Below, piece by piece: positions 49,901 through 61,325 of a stretch of 64,000 nt of DNA. Under the pieces are notes generated by a model, which was given only the letters and a program-made list of their open reading frames with translations, searched no databases and was not told the origin of the DNA. The translations under genes and the position numbers were made by a program. The stretch's first letter is position 1. Each line of letters opens with the position of its first letter. The stretch comes from Cherax quadricarinatus (Eukaryota > Arthropoda > Malacostraca > Decapoda > Parastacidae), in contig NW_027195255.1 of NCBI RefSeq assembly GCF_038502225.1, forward strand, positions 185,296 to 249,295. The letters are read 5' to 3'.

Positions 49901-52900
49901 TGCAAGGTGACCCCTATGGCTACAATATTCTAACAGGGAGAAGTGCTACCTATCCTGCAAGGTGACCCCTATGGCTACAATATTCTAACAGAGAGAAGTG
50001 CTACCTATCCTGCAAGGTGACCCCTATGGCTACAATATTCTAACAGAGAGAAGTGCTACCTATCCTGCAAGGTGACCCCTATGGCTACAATATTCTAACA
50101 GGGAGAAGTGCTACCTATCCTGCAAGGTGACCCCTATGGCTACAATATTCTAACAGAGAGAAGTGCTACCTATCCTGCAAGGTGACCCCTATGGCTACAA
50201 TATTCTAACAGGGAGAAGTGCTACCTATCCTGCAAGGTGACCCCTATGGCTACAATATTCTAACAGGGAGAAGTGCTACCTCCTGCAAGGTGACCCCTAT
50301 GGCTACAATATTCTAACAGAGAGAAGTGCTACCTATCCTGCAAGGTGACCCCTATGGCTACAATATTCTAACAGAAGTGCTACCTATCCTGCAAGGTGAC
50401 CCTATGGGAGAAGTGCTACCTATCCTGCAAGGTGACCCCTCTGGCTACAATATTCTAACAGGGAGAAGTGCTACCTATCCTGCAAGGTGACCCCTATGGT
50501 TACAATATTCTAACAGAGTAGTGCTACCTATCCTGCAAGGTGACCCCGATGGTTACAATATTCTAACAAGTGCTACCTATCCTGCAAGGTGACCCCTATG
50601 GGAGAAGTGCTACCTATCCTGCAAGGTGACCCCTATGGCTACAATATTCTAACAGGAGAAGTGCTACCTATCCTGCAAGGTGACCCCTATGGCTACAATA
50701 TTCTAACAGGGAGAAGTGCTACCTATCCTGCAAGGTGACCCCTATGGCTAAAATATTCTAACAGTGAGAAGTGCTACCTATCCTGCAAGGTGACCCCTAT
50801 GGCTACAATATTCTAACAGAGAGAAGTGCTACCTATCCTGCAAGGTGACCCCTATGGCTACAATATTCTAACAGGTGACCCCTATGGAGAAGTGCTACCT
50901 ATCCTGCAAGGTGACCCCTATGGCTACAATATTCTAACAGGGAGAAGTGCTACCTATCCTGCAAGGTGACCCCTATGGCTACAATATTCTAACAGAGAAG
51001 TGCTACCTATCCTGCAAGGTGACCCCTATGGCTACAATATTCTAACAGAGGAGAAGTGCTACCTATCCTGCAAGGTGACCCCTATGGCTACAATATTCTA
51101 ACAGAGAAGTGCTACCTATCCTGCAAGGTGACCCCTATGGCTACAATATTCTAACAGCTACAATATTCTAACAGAGAAGTGCTACCTATCCTGCAAGGTG
51201 ACCCCTATGGCTACAATATTCTAACAGGGAGAAGTGCTACCTATCCTGCAAGGTGACCCCTATGGCTACAATATTCTAACAGAGAGAAGTGCTACCTATC
51301 CTGCAAGGTGACCCCTATGGCTACAATATTCTAACAGAGAGAAGTGCTACCTATCCTGCAAGGTGACCCCTATGGCTACAATATTCTAACAGGGAGAAGT
51401 GCTACCTATCCTGCAAGGTGACCCCTATGGCTACAATATTCTAACAGTGAGAAGTGCTACCTATCCTGCAAGGTGACCCCTATGGCTACAATATTCTAAC
51501 AGAGAGAAGTGCTACCTATCCTGCAAGGTGACCCCTATGGCTACAATATTCTAACAGGGAGAAGTGCTACCTATCCTGCAAGGTGACCCCTATGGCTACA
51601 ATATTCTAACAGGGAGAAGTGCTACCTATCCTGCAAGGTGATCCTGCCCCTATGGCTACAATATTCTAACAGAGAGAAGTGAGAAGTGCTACCTATCCTG
51701 CAAGGTGACCCCTATGGCTACAATATTCTAACAGGGAGAAGTGCTACCTATCCTGCAAGGTGACCCCTATGGCTACAATATTCTAACAGAGAGAAGTGCT
51801 ACCTATCCTGCAAGGTGACCCCTATGGCTACAATTCTAACAGGGAGAAGTGCTACCTATCCTGCAAGGTGACCCCTATGGCTACAATATTCTAACAGGGA
51901 GAAGTGCTACCTATCCTGCAAGGTGACCCCTATGGCTACAATATTCTAACAGTTACAATATTCTAACAGAGTAGTGCTACCTATCCTGCAAGGTAACCCC
52001 TAGAGAAGTGCTACCTATCCTGCAAGGTGACCCCTATGGCTACAATATTCTAACAGGGAGAAGTGCTACCTATCCTGCAAGGTGACCCCTATGGCTACAA
52101 TATTCTAACAGGGAGAAGTGCTACCTATCCTGCAAGGTGACCCCTATGGCTACAATATTCTAACAGGGAGAAGTGCTACCTATCCTGCAAGGTGACCCCT
52201 ATGGCTACAATATTCTAACAGAGAGAAGTGCTACCTATCCTGCAAGGTGACCCCTATGGCTACAATATTCTAACAGGGAGAAGTGCTACCTATCCTGCAA
52301 GGTGACCCCTATGGCTACAATATTCTAACAGAGAGAAGTGCTACCTATCCTGCAAGGTGACCCCTATGGCTACAATATTCTAACAGGGAGAAGTGCTACC
52401 TATCCTGCAAGGTGACCCCTATGGCTACAATATTCTAACAGGGAGAAGTGCTACCTATCCTGCAAGGTGACCCCTATGGCTACAATATTCTAACAGGGAG
52501 AAGTGCTACCTATCCTGCAAGGTGACCCCTATGGCTACAATATTCTAACAGGGAGAAGTGCTACCTATCCTGCAAGGTGACCCTATGGCTACAATATTCT
52601 AACAGGGAGAAGTGCTACCTATCCTGCAAGGTGACCCCTATGGCTACACTATTCTAACAGAGAGAAGTGCTACCTATCCTGCAAGGTGACCCCTATGGCT
52701 ACAATATTCTAACAGAGAGAAGTGCTACCTATCCTGCAAGGTGACCTATCCTGCCCTATGGCTACAATATTCTAACAGGGAGAAGTGCTACCTATCCTGC
52801 AAGGTGACCCCTATGGCTACAATATTCTAACAGGGAGAAGTGCTACCTATCCTGCAAGGTGACCCCTATGGCTACAATATTCTAACAGGGAGAAGTGCTA

Positions 52901-55514
52901 CCTATCCTGCAAGGTGACCCCTATGGCTACAATATTCTAACAGGGAGAAGTGCTACCTATCCTGCAAGGTGACCCCTATGGCTACAATATTCTAACAGAG
53001 AGAAGTGCTACCTATCCTGCAAGGTGACCCCTATGGCTACAATATTCTAACAGGGAGAAGTGCTACCTATCCTGCAAGGTGACCCCTATGGCTACAATAT
53101 TCTAACAGGGAGAAGTGCTACCTATCCTGCAAGGTGACCCCTATGGCTACAATATTCTAACAGAGAGAAGTGCTACCTATCCTGCAAGGTGACCCCTATG
53201 GCTACAATATTCTAACAGGGAGAAGTGCTACCTATCCTGCAAGGTGACCCCTATGGCTACAATATTCTAACAGGGAGAAGTGCTACCTATCCTGCAAGGT
53301 GACCCCTATGGCTACAATATTCTAACAGGGAGAAGTGCTACCTATCCTGCAAGGTGACCCCTATGGCTACAATATTCTAACAGAGAGAAGTGCTACCTAT
53401 CCTGCAAGGTGACCCCTATGGCTACAATATTCTAACAGTGAGAAGTGCTACCTATCCTGCAAGGTGACCCCTATGGCTACAATATTCTAACAGGGAGAAG
53501 TGCTACCTATCCTGCAAGGTGACCCCTATGGCTACAATATTCTAACAGGGAGAAGTGCTACCTATCCTGCAAGGTGACCCCTATGGCTACAATATTCTAA
53601 CAGGGAGAAGTGCTACCTATCCTGCAAGGTGACCCCTATGGCTACAATATTCTAACAGAGAGAAGTGCTACCTATCCTGCAAGGTGACTATGGCTACAAT
53701 ATTCTAACAGGGAGAAGTGCTACCTATCCTGCAAGGTGACCCCTATGGCTACAATATTCTAACAGGAGAAGTGCTACCTATCCTGCAAGGTGACCCCTAT
53801 GGCTACAATATTCTAACAGGGAGAAGTGCTACCTATCCTGCAAGGTGACCCCTATGGCTACAATATTCTAACAGGGAGAAGTGCTACCTATCCTGCAAGG
53901 TGACCCCTATGGCTACAATATTCTAACAGAGAGAAGTGCTACCTATCCTGCAAGGTGACCCCTATGGCTACAATATTCTAACAGAGAGAAGTGCTACCTA
54001 TCCTGCAAGGTGACCCCTATGGCTACAATATTCTAACAGAGAGAAGTGCTACCTATCCTGCAAGGTGACCCCTATGGCTACAATATTCTAACAGGGAGAA
54101 GTGCTACCTATCCTGCAAGGTGACCCCTATGGCTACAATATTCTAACAGGGAGAAGTGCTACCTATCCTGCAAGGTGACCCCTATGGCTACAATATTCTA
54201 ACAGGGAGAAGTGCTACCTATCCTGCAAGGTGACCCCTATGGATACAATATTCTAACAGAGAGAAGTGCTACCTATCCTGCAAGGTGACCCCTATGGCTA
54301 CAATATTCTAACAGGGAGAAGTGCTACCTATCCTGCAAGGTGACCCCTATGGATACAAAATTCTAACAGGGAGAAGTGCTACCTATCCTGCAAGGTGACC
54401 CCTATGGATACAATATTCTAACAGAGAGAAGTGCTACCTATCCTGCAAGGTGACCCCTATGGCTACAATATTCTAACAGGGAGAAGTGCTACCTATCCTG
54501 CGAGGTGACTACCCTATGGCTACAATATTCTAACAGGGAGAAGTGCTACCTATCTGCAAGGTGACCCCTATGGCTACAATATTCTAACAGGGAGAAGTTC
54601 TACCTATCCTGCAAGGTGACCCCTATGGCTACAATATTCTAACAGAGAGAAGTGCTACCTATCCTGCAAGGTGACCCCTATGGCTACAATATTCTAACAG
54701 GGAGAAGTGCTACCTATCCTGCAAGGTGACCCCTATGGCTACAATATTCTAACAGGGAGAAGTGCTACCTATCCTGCAAGGTGACCCCTATGGCTACAAT
54801 ATTCTAACAGGGAGAAGTGCTACCTATCCTGCAAGGTGACGCCTATGGCTACAATATTCTAACAGGGAGAAGTGCTACCTATCCTGCAAGGTGACCCCTA
54901 TGGCTACAATATTCTAACAGGGAGAAGTGCTACCTATCCTGCAAGGTGACCCCTATGGCTACAATATTCTAACAGGGAGAAGTGCTACCTATCCTGCAAG
55001 GTGACCCCTATGACTACAATATTCTAACAGGGAGAAGTGCTACCTATCCTGCAAGGTGACCCCTATGACTACAATATTCTAACAGGGAGAAGTGCTACCT
55101 ATCCTGCAAGGTGACCCCTATGGATACAATATTCTAACAGGGAGAAGTGCTACCTATCCTGCAAGGTGACCCCTATGGCTACAATATTCTAACAGGGAGA
55201 AGTGCTACCTATCCTGCAAGGTGACCCCTATGGCTACAATATTCTAACAGGGAGAAGTGCTACCTATCCTGCAAGGTGACCCCTATGGCTACAATATTCT
55301 AACAGGGAGAAGTGCTACCTATCCTGCAAGGTGACCCCTATGGATACAATATTCTAACAGGGAGAAGTGCTACCTATCCTGCAAGGTGACCCCTATGGAT
55401 ACAATATTCTAACAGGGAGAAGTGCTACCTATCCTGCAAGGTGACCCCTATGGATACAATATTCTAACAGGGAGAAATGCTACCTATCCTGCAAGGTGAC
55501 CCCTATGGCTACAA
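46955..55514. repeat. 55-bp satellite array, about 156 unit-lengths
   Basis: Units of 55 bp contain 'ATTCTAACAGGGAGAAG', 'TGCTACCTATCCTGCAAGG' and 'TGACCCCTATGGCTACAAT'. The commonest variant is CAGAGAGAAG for CAGGGAGAAG. Shortened or rearranged units are frequent between about 47.37 and 54.55 kb (for example 48.43, 50.37, 50.87, 51.16, 51.65, 51.95 kb). The last 850 bp is regular, has only the GGGAG form and carries ATGGATAC and ATGACTAC variants. Parts of the unit match the reverse complement of the neighbouring LINE tail. No reading frame of note. Confidence 0.97.
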
Positions 55515-55755
55515 CACCTAGGAAATAGGAAGAATTCAGGTTGAATCCAAGGAAGGGGAGGATTAGTCCAGTTTCTGGGATCAAGAACACTTTACTGTCA
55601 CAAAGGCACACAGTCTCATTTTCTAGATGCTGTATAACTTCTACACATTAAACATTTCCCCACCATAGTAATATACTATGTTATATAAGCTTTTCACTCA
55701 AAATAACCACGTCCTATATACAATTCCTGACGGGTATTACTACAATCAAAACTAC
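55515..55755 (-). mobile_element. LINE tail fragment, minus strand, and spacer
   Basis: 55515-55620 holds 'CACCTAGGAAATAGG', 'GAATTCAGGTTGAATCC' and 'GTTTCTGGGATCAAGAAC', the reverse-strand form of the decapod LINE tail, also seen in pieces at 26735-26800. 55620-55755 is AT-rich with nothing recognised. Confidence 0.5.
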
Positions 55756-56088
55756 GCTAAACCACAAAGGTCAGACAGCACTGCAGGGCTGGACGTGCTA
55801 AACCACAAAGGTCAGACAGCACTGCACGGCTGGACGTGCTAAACCACAAAGGTCAGACAGCACTGCACGGCTGGACGTGCTAAACCACAAAGGTCAGACA
55901 GCACTGCACGGCTGGACGTGCTAAACCACAAAGGTCAGACACCACTGCACGGCTGGACGTGCTAAACCACAAAGGTCAGACAGCACTGCACGGCTGGACG
56001 TGCTAAACCACAAAGGTCAGACAGCGCTGCACGGCTGGACGTGCTAAACCACGAAGGTCAGACAGCGCTGCACGGCTGGACGTGCTAA
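55756..56088. repeat. 41-bp minisatellite, 8 units, derived from a LINE tail
   Basis: Units start at 55756, 55797, 55838, 55879, 55920, 55961, 56002 and 56043 with 'GCTAAACCACAAAGGTCAG', then 'ACAGCACTGCACGGC' and 'TGGACGT'. Variants: CAGGGC in the first unit, CACCAC in one, GCGCTG and ACGAAGG in the last. The unit aligns base for base with the reverse complement of the LINE 3' tail at about 1512-1556: GCTAA, CCACAA, ACAGC, CTGCA and GGC fall at the same spacing. Confidence 0.95.
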
Positions 56089-56289
56089 AGAAGAAATATG
56101 CCCATTTTGAGTCCCTGTGACTTTGTCACTAATTTAGTGTTGTATAACCCCTTGATTTAATGCTTACCTATGAACTTAATATATTCATGGGGAAGGTTGT
56201 TGATACTGGTAAAGGGTTCTTGAGCTGCAGCATTTGACCAGTTCTCCTTCCTTAGACTGAACCCAACTACTCATTCCCAAGGTGCTATA
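56089..56289. other. Spacer with faint LINE-tail trace
   Basis: 'TTGTATAACCCCTTGATTTA' at about 56140-56160 recalls the LINE tail. Otherwise nothing is recognised. A short minus-strand frame spanning 56185-56433 crosses this and the next repeat and has no protein-like character. Confidence 0.4.
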
Positions 56290-56455
56290 TGTTTTCTGTT
56301 TTTTAGCATTTCCCTCTAAATATAATAAATGATCCTGAGGAAATGCTAAATCCATAAGGGTTATTATACAGTACCCTGGGAATGGTAGACAATTTTGATC
56401 AAGGGGATGGGTAGCTCCAGTTCCTTGGATCAAGGCCTCCCTCCTTTGATGGGTT
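56290..56455 (-). mobile_element. LINE 3' tail copy, minus strand
   Basis: Read on the minus strand: 'CCATCAAAGGAGGGAGGCC', 'TTGATCCAAGGAACTGG', 'CTACCATTCCCAGGGTAC', 'TGTATAATAACCCTTATGG', 'ATTTAGCATTTCCTCAGG' and 'ATCATTTATTATATTTAG'. This is the order of the decapod LINE tail (from memory) and matches the (AAT)-tailed end type seen at 1500-1613. Confidence 0.6.
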
Positions 56456-56894
56456 TACCAGCAGAGGAAGCACATCAGAATGCTGAAAGAGCCCGAAATA
56501 TGAGAGACCAGTAAGAAGTGTCCAACAACAGAAACTAGTTTGTATATACAGTTAAAATGCCTTGACTGTAATTAGGATCAGTGAATGTGACATTTATTTT
56601 TGTTGTATGGTAAACCCTTGATTTAACAGGCCTCAGAAATAAAGGATAAAATCCGCTGGGTCAACACATTTGGAAACAATGGACAAAAATCCATTGGTTA
56701 CAGAATTCTCCCATATTATAACATCATGGCACAATAAACTCACCTTTATTCATCACCATCATCATTACTGGCCACCTGTACCCTACCCATTGGTTTGTTA
56801 CATTGAGGGTTTACTGTATTTATACTTTACTATTTCACAGGTAATACCTTTCATAAGTATGTACTCTAAACAACAAGTCTACACTTAAGTACAA
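56456..56894. other. Spacer, nothing recognised
   Basis: AT-rich unique sequence with a weak second 'AACCCTTGATTTAAC' word near 56612 and a short CAT-rich stretch near 56750. No gene found. Confidence 0.45.
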
Positions 56895-58302
56895 GTACTT
56901 TCACCAATCATTGCAACACTCTTTAACAAATCCATCGAATCCTCTATCTTCCCTACAGTTCTCAAAATAGCGAGGGTCACCCTGATACATAAAGGAGATC
57001 AAGCAGACTTGAATATAGGCCAATATCCAACTTACCCCTTCTCTCTAAAATCTTTGAAAAATTAATTAATAAGCGAATCTATTCCTACCTCATCTCCCAC
57101 AACATACTCAACCCCTGTTAGTTTGGGTTCAGGCCTAATAAAAATACGAATGATGCTATTATACACACGCTTGAACAAATATACACTGTACTCGAGAAAA
57201 AAGAAGTCTCACTGGGGATCTTCACTGATTTCCGTAAAGCTTTTGATACAGTTGACCATGATTTGTTGCACATAAAATTATCACACTGTGGTATAAGAGG
57301 GCACTCCCTCAACTACCTAAAGTCATACCTTAGCAACAGAAGCCAAAATGTGTACACAAATGGAGCAAACTCCTCTACACAACCAATTACAGTTGGCGTC
57401 CCACAGGGAAGTGTCCTTGGCCCTCTTCTCTTTCTCATTTACATAAACGATCTACCAAATGCGTCGCAACTACTCAAACCCACACTATTTGCAGATGACA
57501 CTACATACGTCTTCTCTCACCCAAGCCCAGTCATACTAACTAATGCTATAAATACTGAATTACAGAAAATATCTACCTGCATGATGATTAACAAGCTTAC
57601 TTTCAATATTGACAAAACCTACTTCATTCACTTTGGAAACAGAACTACAGATGTTCCTCTTAATATAATGATAAACGGATCACCTATTGCAAACCTCACA
57701 GAGGGAAAATTCTTAGGAATCCATCTTGATAATAGACTCAAATTTCAAACACATGTTCAACAAGTTTCCAAGAAAGTTTCCAAGACCGTAGGTATACCAT
57801 CGAGGATACAGTACTATGTTCCACAATCAGCTCTCCTGGCCCTATATCACTCACTCATTTACTCCTATCTCACCTATGGAATCTGTGCATGGGGCTCAAC
57901 AATAATAAATCATCTCAGACCATTAAATATCCAACAAAAGGCTGCAGTAAGAATGATAACAAATTCCCACTCCAGGCAACATACTCCACCAATATTCAAA
58001 ACTCTAAACTTACTCACCGTACAAAACATCCATACTTATTATTGTGCCTACTACATACATAGAACACTAAACTCGGATATAAACCCTCCCCTCAAACATC
58101 TCCTTACCAACCTCAACAGAACACATGACCATAACACAAGGCACAGATCACTTCGATGTTCCTCGTGTCCATCTCACACTATGTAAAAATTTAATACACA
58201 ACAAAAGGCCCAAAAATCTGGAATTCATTACCTGTGAATACAGAAGAAACACTTTATAAATTCAAGACTCTTCTTAAAAACCACTTACTCACCCACAACT
58301 AG
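56895..58302 (+). pseudogene. Non-LTR retrotransposon reverse transcriptase, broken
   Basis: A LINE RT read in pieces. About 56895-57012 gives 'IIATLFNKSIESS' and 'LIHKGDQADLN'. A small deletion near 57012-57017 shifts the frame through the fingers region. A TAG at 57119-57121 interrupts the 'NPC.FGFRPNKNTNDA' box. From 57122 the frame is open to 58186, with motif A 'FRKAFDTVDHD' near 57230-57260, 'GVPQGSVLGPLLFL' near 57395-57436 and the catalytic 'FADD' at 57488-57499. After 58186 the protein end continues in other frames, finishing as 'PKIWNSLP' and 'FKTLLKNHLLTHN' before TAG at 58300-58302. The RT core with both catalytic aspartates is present, but at least three lesions plus loss of the 5' endonuclease part make it a pseudogene. 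Clade (Jockey/CR1-like) is not assigned. Confidence 0.9.
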
Positions 58303-58817
58303 ATAAATACTGAATAACTGTATCTCATGAATGTATAAGCTGTGACACTATCAAACTATGTATTTTTAATTACATTACCAAATAAAATACTCCATTCTTA
58401 TGAATGTTCAGTTACTCATCTAATGACCATATCACCTGTTTTCTGCACTACAAATTATTGATTATATTCGATTTGATCGGATTAATAAATTATATGACTT
58501 CATTTAGTATATTGATCATTTTGTTATACATTGTTCTGCTACAAATTTGTTTGACTATAATGATTCTTAATTGAAATATTCAAATTTCATTGTTTAAAAT
58601 ACTCATTTTTACTTCATGTTGTAATTTGTTTACTTTTATTTTTACCACTGAATATATCATTGTTAACACTGAATATATCATTGTTTAGTTAATGTTAAGT
58701 TAATTTTAAGCTGCCCACAATGTTCTGCATACGAAGGCCTTTTGCAATGTTCACCCAGTGACTATAATCCCTTGCACAACTATGTATCATGTTTAAATAA
58801 AAGTTATTATTATTATT
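58303..58817 (+). mobile_element. 3' UTR and (TTA)n tail of the broken LINE
   Basis: AT-rich, with a direct 'CACTGAATATATCATTGTT' duplication at about 58647-58685. It ends 'CTATGTATCATG', 'TTTAAATAAAAG' and a (TTA)n tail at 58804-58817, a plausible retrotransposon 3' terminus. Confidence 0.65.
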
Positions 58818-58887
58818 AAGTAGGTATAAAATAAAAAAAATAATATTTAAAAAAGAAAAGTACATATGTAGGAAAGCAATAGTTAAA

Positions 58888-59105
58888 CTACAGTATTACA
58901 GTAACTTATACAATACCAGTTACAATAAGCACTGGTTATAATACAACTATAAAAAGGTAAGTTACAGTATTACAGTAACTTACACAATATCAGTTACAAT
59001 AAACACTGGTTATAATACAACTATAAAAAGGTAAGTTACAGTATTACAGTAACTTACACAATATCAGTTACAATAAACACTGGTTATAATACAACTATAA
59101 AAAGG
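58888..59105. repeat. 74-bp tandem repeat, about 2.9 units
   Basis: 'CAGTATTACAGTAACTTA' recurs at 58891, 58965 and 59039, with 'CAGTTACAATAA', 'CACTGGTTATAATACAAC' and 'TATAAAAAGGT' in each unit. The first copy differs slightly (TATACAATACC, AAGCAC); the other two are almost identical. Confidence 0.95.
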
Positions 59106-59541
59106 TTACTACATAGTAACAGTGGAACTTTAATGAAGATATATCATGATAATGACATTATAATCCAGCCAATAAGTGTTTTCATTTTTTTTTTGGTCAA
59201 CATTTTAACAAACCACCTATTATACACAGTGTTAACCTTCAGTATATAATGCATCAAGTGAAGAAATTTTGACAAACATATTCACTTCATATATAACAGT
59301 GTCGTATGTGTTGAGTATTAGGCAACTTGCTTCAGTACAGGCAATGTTCTTCCCTTTCTTGGCTGGCCAGTCTTCCATAAATGTTACCTTGCACACACAC
59401 ACATCAACAATGTTACCTTGCACACACACACATCAGCAGCAGGTCCAGTAAAAATAAATGTTCCCCATTTACTATCTGTTAAGCTTACACAAACCTGGAT
59501 GTTCAAGCCCATAAAACTGTAAGCGTCTACGACTTCCTGCC
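59106..59541. other. Spacer with short CA-rich duplication
   Basis: 'ATGTTACCTTGCACACACAC' and a following 'ACATCA' occur twice around 59380-59435. A T-run lies at about 59188-59197. Small frames on both strands overlap each other and look random. No gene recognised. Confidence 0.5.
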
Positions 59542-60740
59542 AACCATTGTGGGATGACCTCCATCCATCCTACCTTCCATCCCACACTGATACAACCATT
59601 GTGGGATGATCTCCATCCATCCTACCTTCCATCCCACACTGATACAACCATTGTGGGATGACCTCCATCCATCCTACCTTCCATCCCACACTGATACAAC
59701 CATTGTGGGATGACCTCCATCAATCCTACCTTCCATCCCACACTGATACAACCATTGTGGGATGACCTCCATCCATCCTACCTTCCATCCCACACTGATA
59801 CAACCATTGTGGGATGACCTCCATCCATCCTACCTTCCATCCCACACTGATACAACCATTGTGGGATGACCTCCATCCATCCTACCTTCCATCCCACACT
59901 GATACAACCATTGTGAGATGACCTCCATCCATCCTACCTTCCATCCCACACTGATACAACCATTGTGGGATGACCTCCATCCATCCTACCTTCCATCCCA
60001 CACTGATACAACCATTGTGGGATGACCTCCATCCATCCTACCTTCCATCCCACACTGATACAACCATTGTGAGATGACCTCCATCCATCCTACCTTCCAT
60101 CCCACACTGATACAACCATTGTGGGATGACCTCCATCCATCCTACCTTCCATCCCACACTGATACAACCATTGTGGGATGACCTCCATCCATCCTACCTT
60201 CCATCCCACACTGATACAACCATTGTGGGATGATCTCCATCCATCCTACCTTCCATCCCACACTGATACAACCATTGTGGGATGACCTCCATCCATCCTA
60301 CCTTCCATCCCACACTGATACAACCATTGTGGGATGACCTCCATCCATCCTACCTTCCATCCCACACTGATACAACCATTGTGGGATGACCTCCATCCAT
60401 CCTACCTTCCATCCCACACTGATACAACCATTGTGGGATAACCTCCATCCATCCTACCTTCCATCCCACACTGATACAACCATTGTGGGATGACCTCCAT
60501 CCATCCTACCTTCCATCCCACACTGATACAACCATTGTGGGATGACCTCCATCCATCCTACCTTCCATCCCACACTGATACAACCATTGTGGGATGACCT
60601 CCATCCATCCTACCTTCCATCCCACACTGATACAACCATTGTGGGATGACCTCCATCCATCCTACCTTCCATCCCACACTGATACAACCATTGTGGGATG
60701 ACCTCCATCCATCCTACCTTCCATCCCACACTGATACAAC
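59542..60740. repeat. 52-bp array, about 23 units, each with a 9-bp inverted repeat
   Basis: Unit starts recur every 52 bp from 59542. Each holds 'TGTGGGATG' and, 21 nt later, its exact reverse complement 'CATCCCACA', with a pyrimidine-rich CCATCCATCC spacer, then 'CTGATACAA'. Few variants: GATGATCTCC in two units, GTGAGATG in two, GGGATAACC in one, CCATCAATCC in one. The perfect stem is kept in most units. Confidence 0.97.
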
Positions 60741-61104
60741 CTCCTGCTCATCTTATTCTTCTCTGTCTTCTCTAAGTGCCTGAACCACCTCAGCAAGCTT
60801 CCTCAGTCCTCGGAATTATACTCTTGGTGACTCCACACAGTCAAGTACATTTTAGTTAAGTGTAATTTAATATAGTATAAAGAAGGTTTGACCAGAATGG
60901 GGAAATAAAGAATGCAGGTCAATGCAACTACATTTAAGCATTATTTAATATTTTTTTTATGTCATGAATGCTATATTATTAATAAAATTACTGCAATGGA
61001 AAGAGCAGATCTGGAAAAACATGATGAACACTGTATGACAAAATATTTCTTAAGAAACACATTCTGACCAACTGATAATGTAACTGATAATTTGTAAATA
61101 ATAT
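60741..61104. other. Spacer, nothing firm
   Basis: 'TCTAAGTGCCTGAACCACC' at about 60770 recalls a decapod LINE internal sequence from memory, but the match could not be extended. The rest is AT-rich with no gene. Confidence 0.35.
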
Positions 61105-61124
61105 GGTTTAGCACTTCTTTATAT

Positions 61125-61172
<48 letters not shown>
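61105..61172 (+). mobile_element. LINE 3' tail stub with (AAT)n
   Basis: 'GGTTTAGCACTTC', then 'TTTATATTATAAT' and a pure (AAT)n run to 61172. This matches the end of the tail at 1545-1613. The reverse-strand poly-tyrosine frame it creates is spurious. Confidence 0.65.
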
Positions 61173-61214
61173 TGTAAATAATAACCCTACTAAATTCAAT
61201 GCATACAGTGTGCA

Positions 61215-61257
61215 GGTACATTAATGTTATCACTGGCAGTGGTAACATTAATGTACC
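61215..61257. other. Near-perfect 43-nt hairpin, 3-nt loop
   Basis: Left arm 61215-61234 and right arm 61238-61257 are reverse complements at 19 of 20 positions, with loop GGC at 61235-61237. The arms start 'GGTACATTAATG' and end 'CATTAATGTACC'. The mismatch is in the inner part (ATCACT against AGTGGT). It lies directly between an (AAT)n tail and a C-rich tract, positions where replication-stalling structures concentrate. Confidence 0.9.
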
Positions 61258-61325
61258 CCCCACCACCCCCACCCCCAACCCACCCCCACCCCCAACCCAC
61301 CCCCACCCGCCCCCACCCCAACCAA
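61257..61325. repeat. C-rich tract, G-quadruplex-prone on the minus strand
   Basis: Repeated CCCCCACCCCC/AACCCACCCCC pattern. On the minus strand this gives many G3-G5 runs separated by one or two bases, the textbook pattern for G-quadruplex formation. It is stop-free on the minus strand, yielding a glycine-rich frame that is not a gene. Confidence 0.9.

Noticed and set aside
56185..56433. 82-residue minus-strand frame
   Set aside because: Lies across a LINE-tail repeat copy; no domain-like sequence.
59232..59451. Two short frames on opposite strands
   Set aside because: They overlap each other and a CA-rich duplication; random character.
2279..60740. CRISPR array
   Set aside because: Units are directly adjacent with no unique spacers, there are no cas genes, and the sequence is animal-like.
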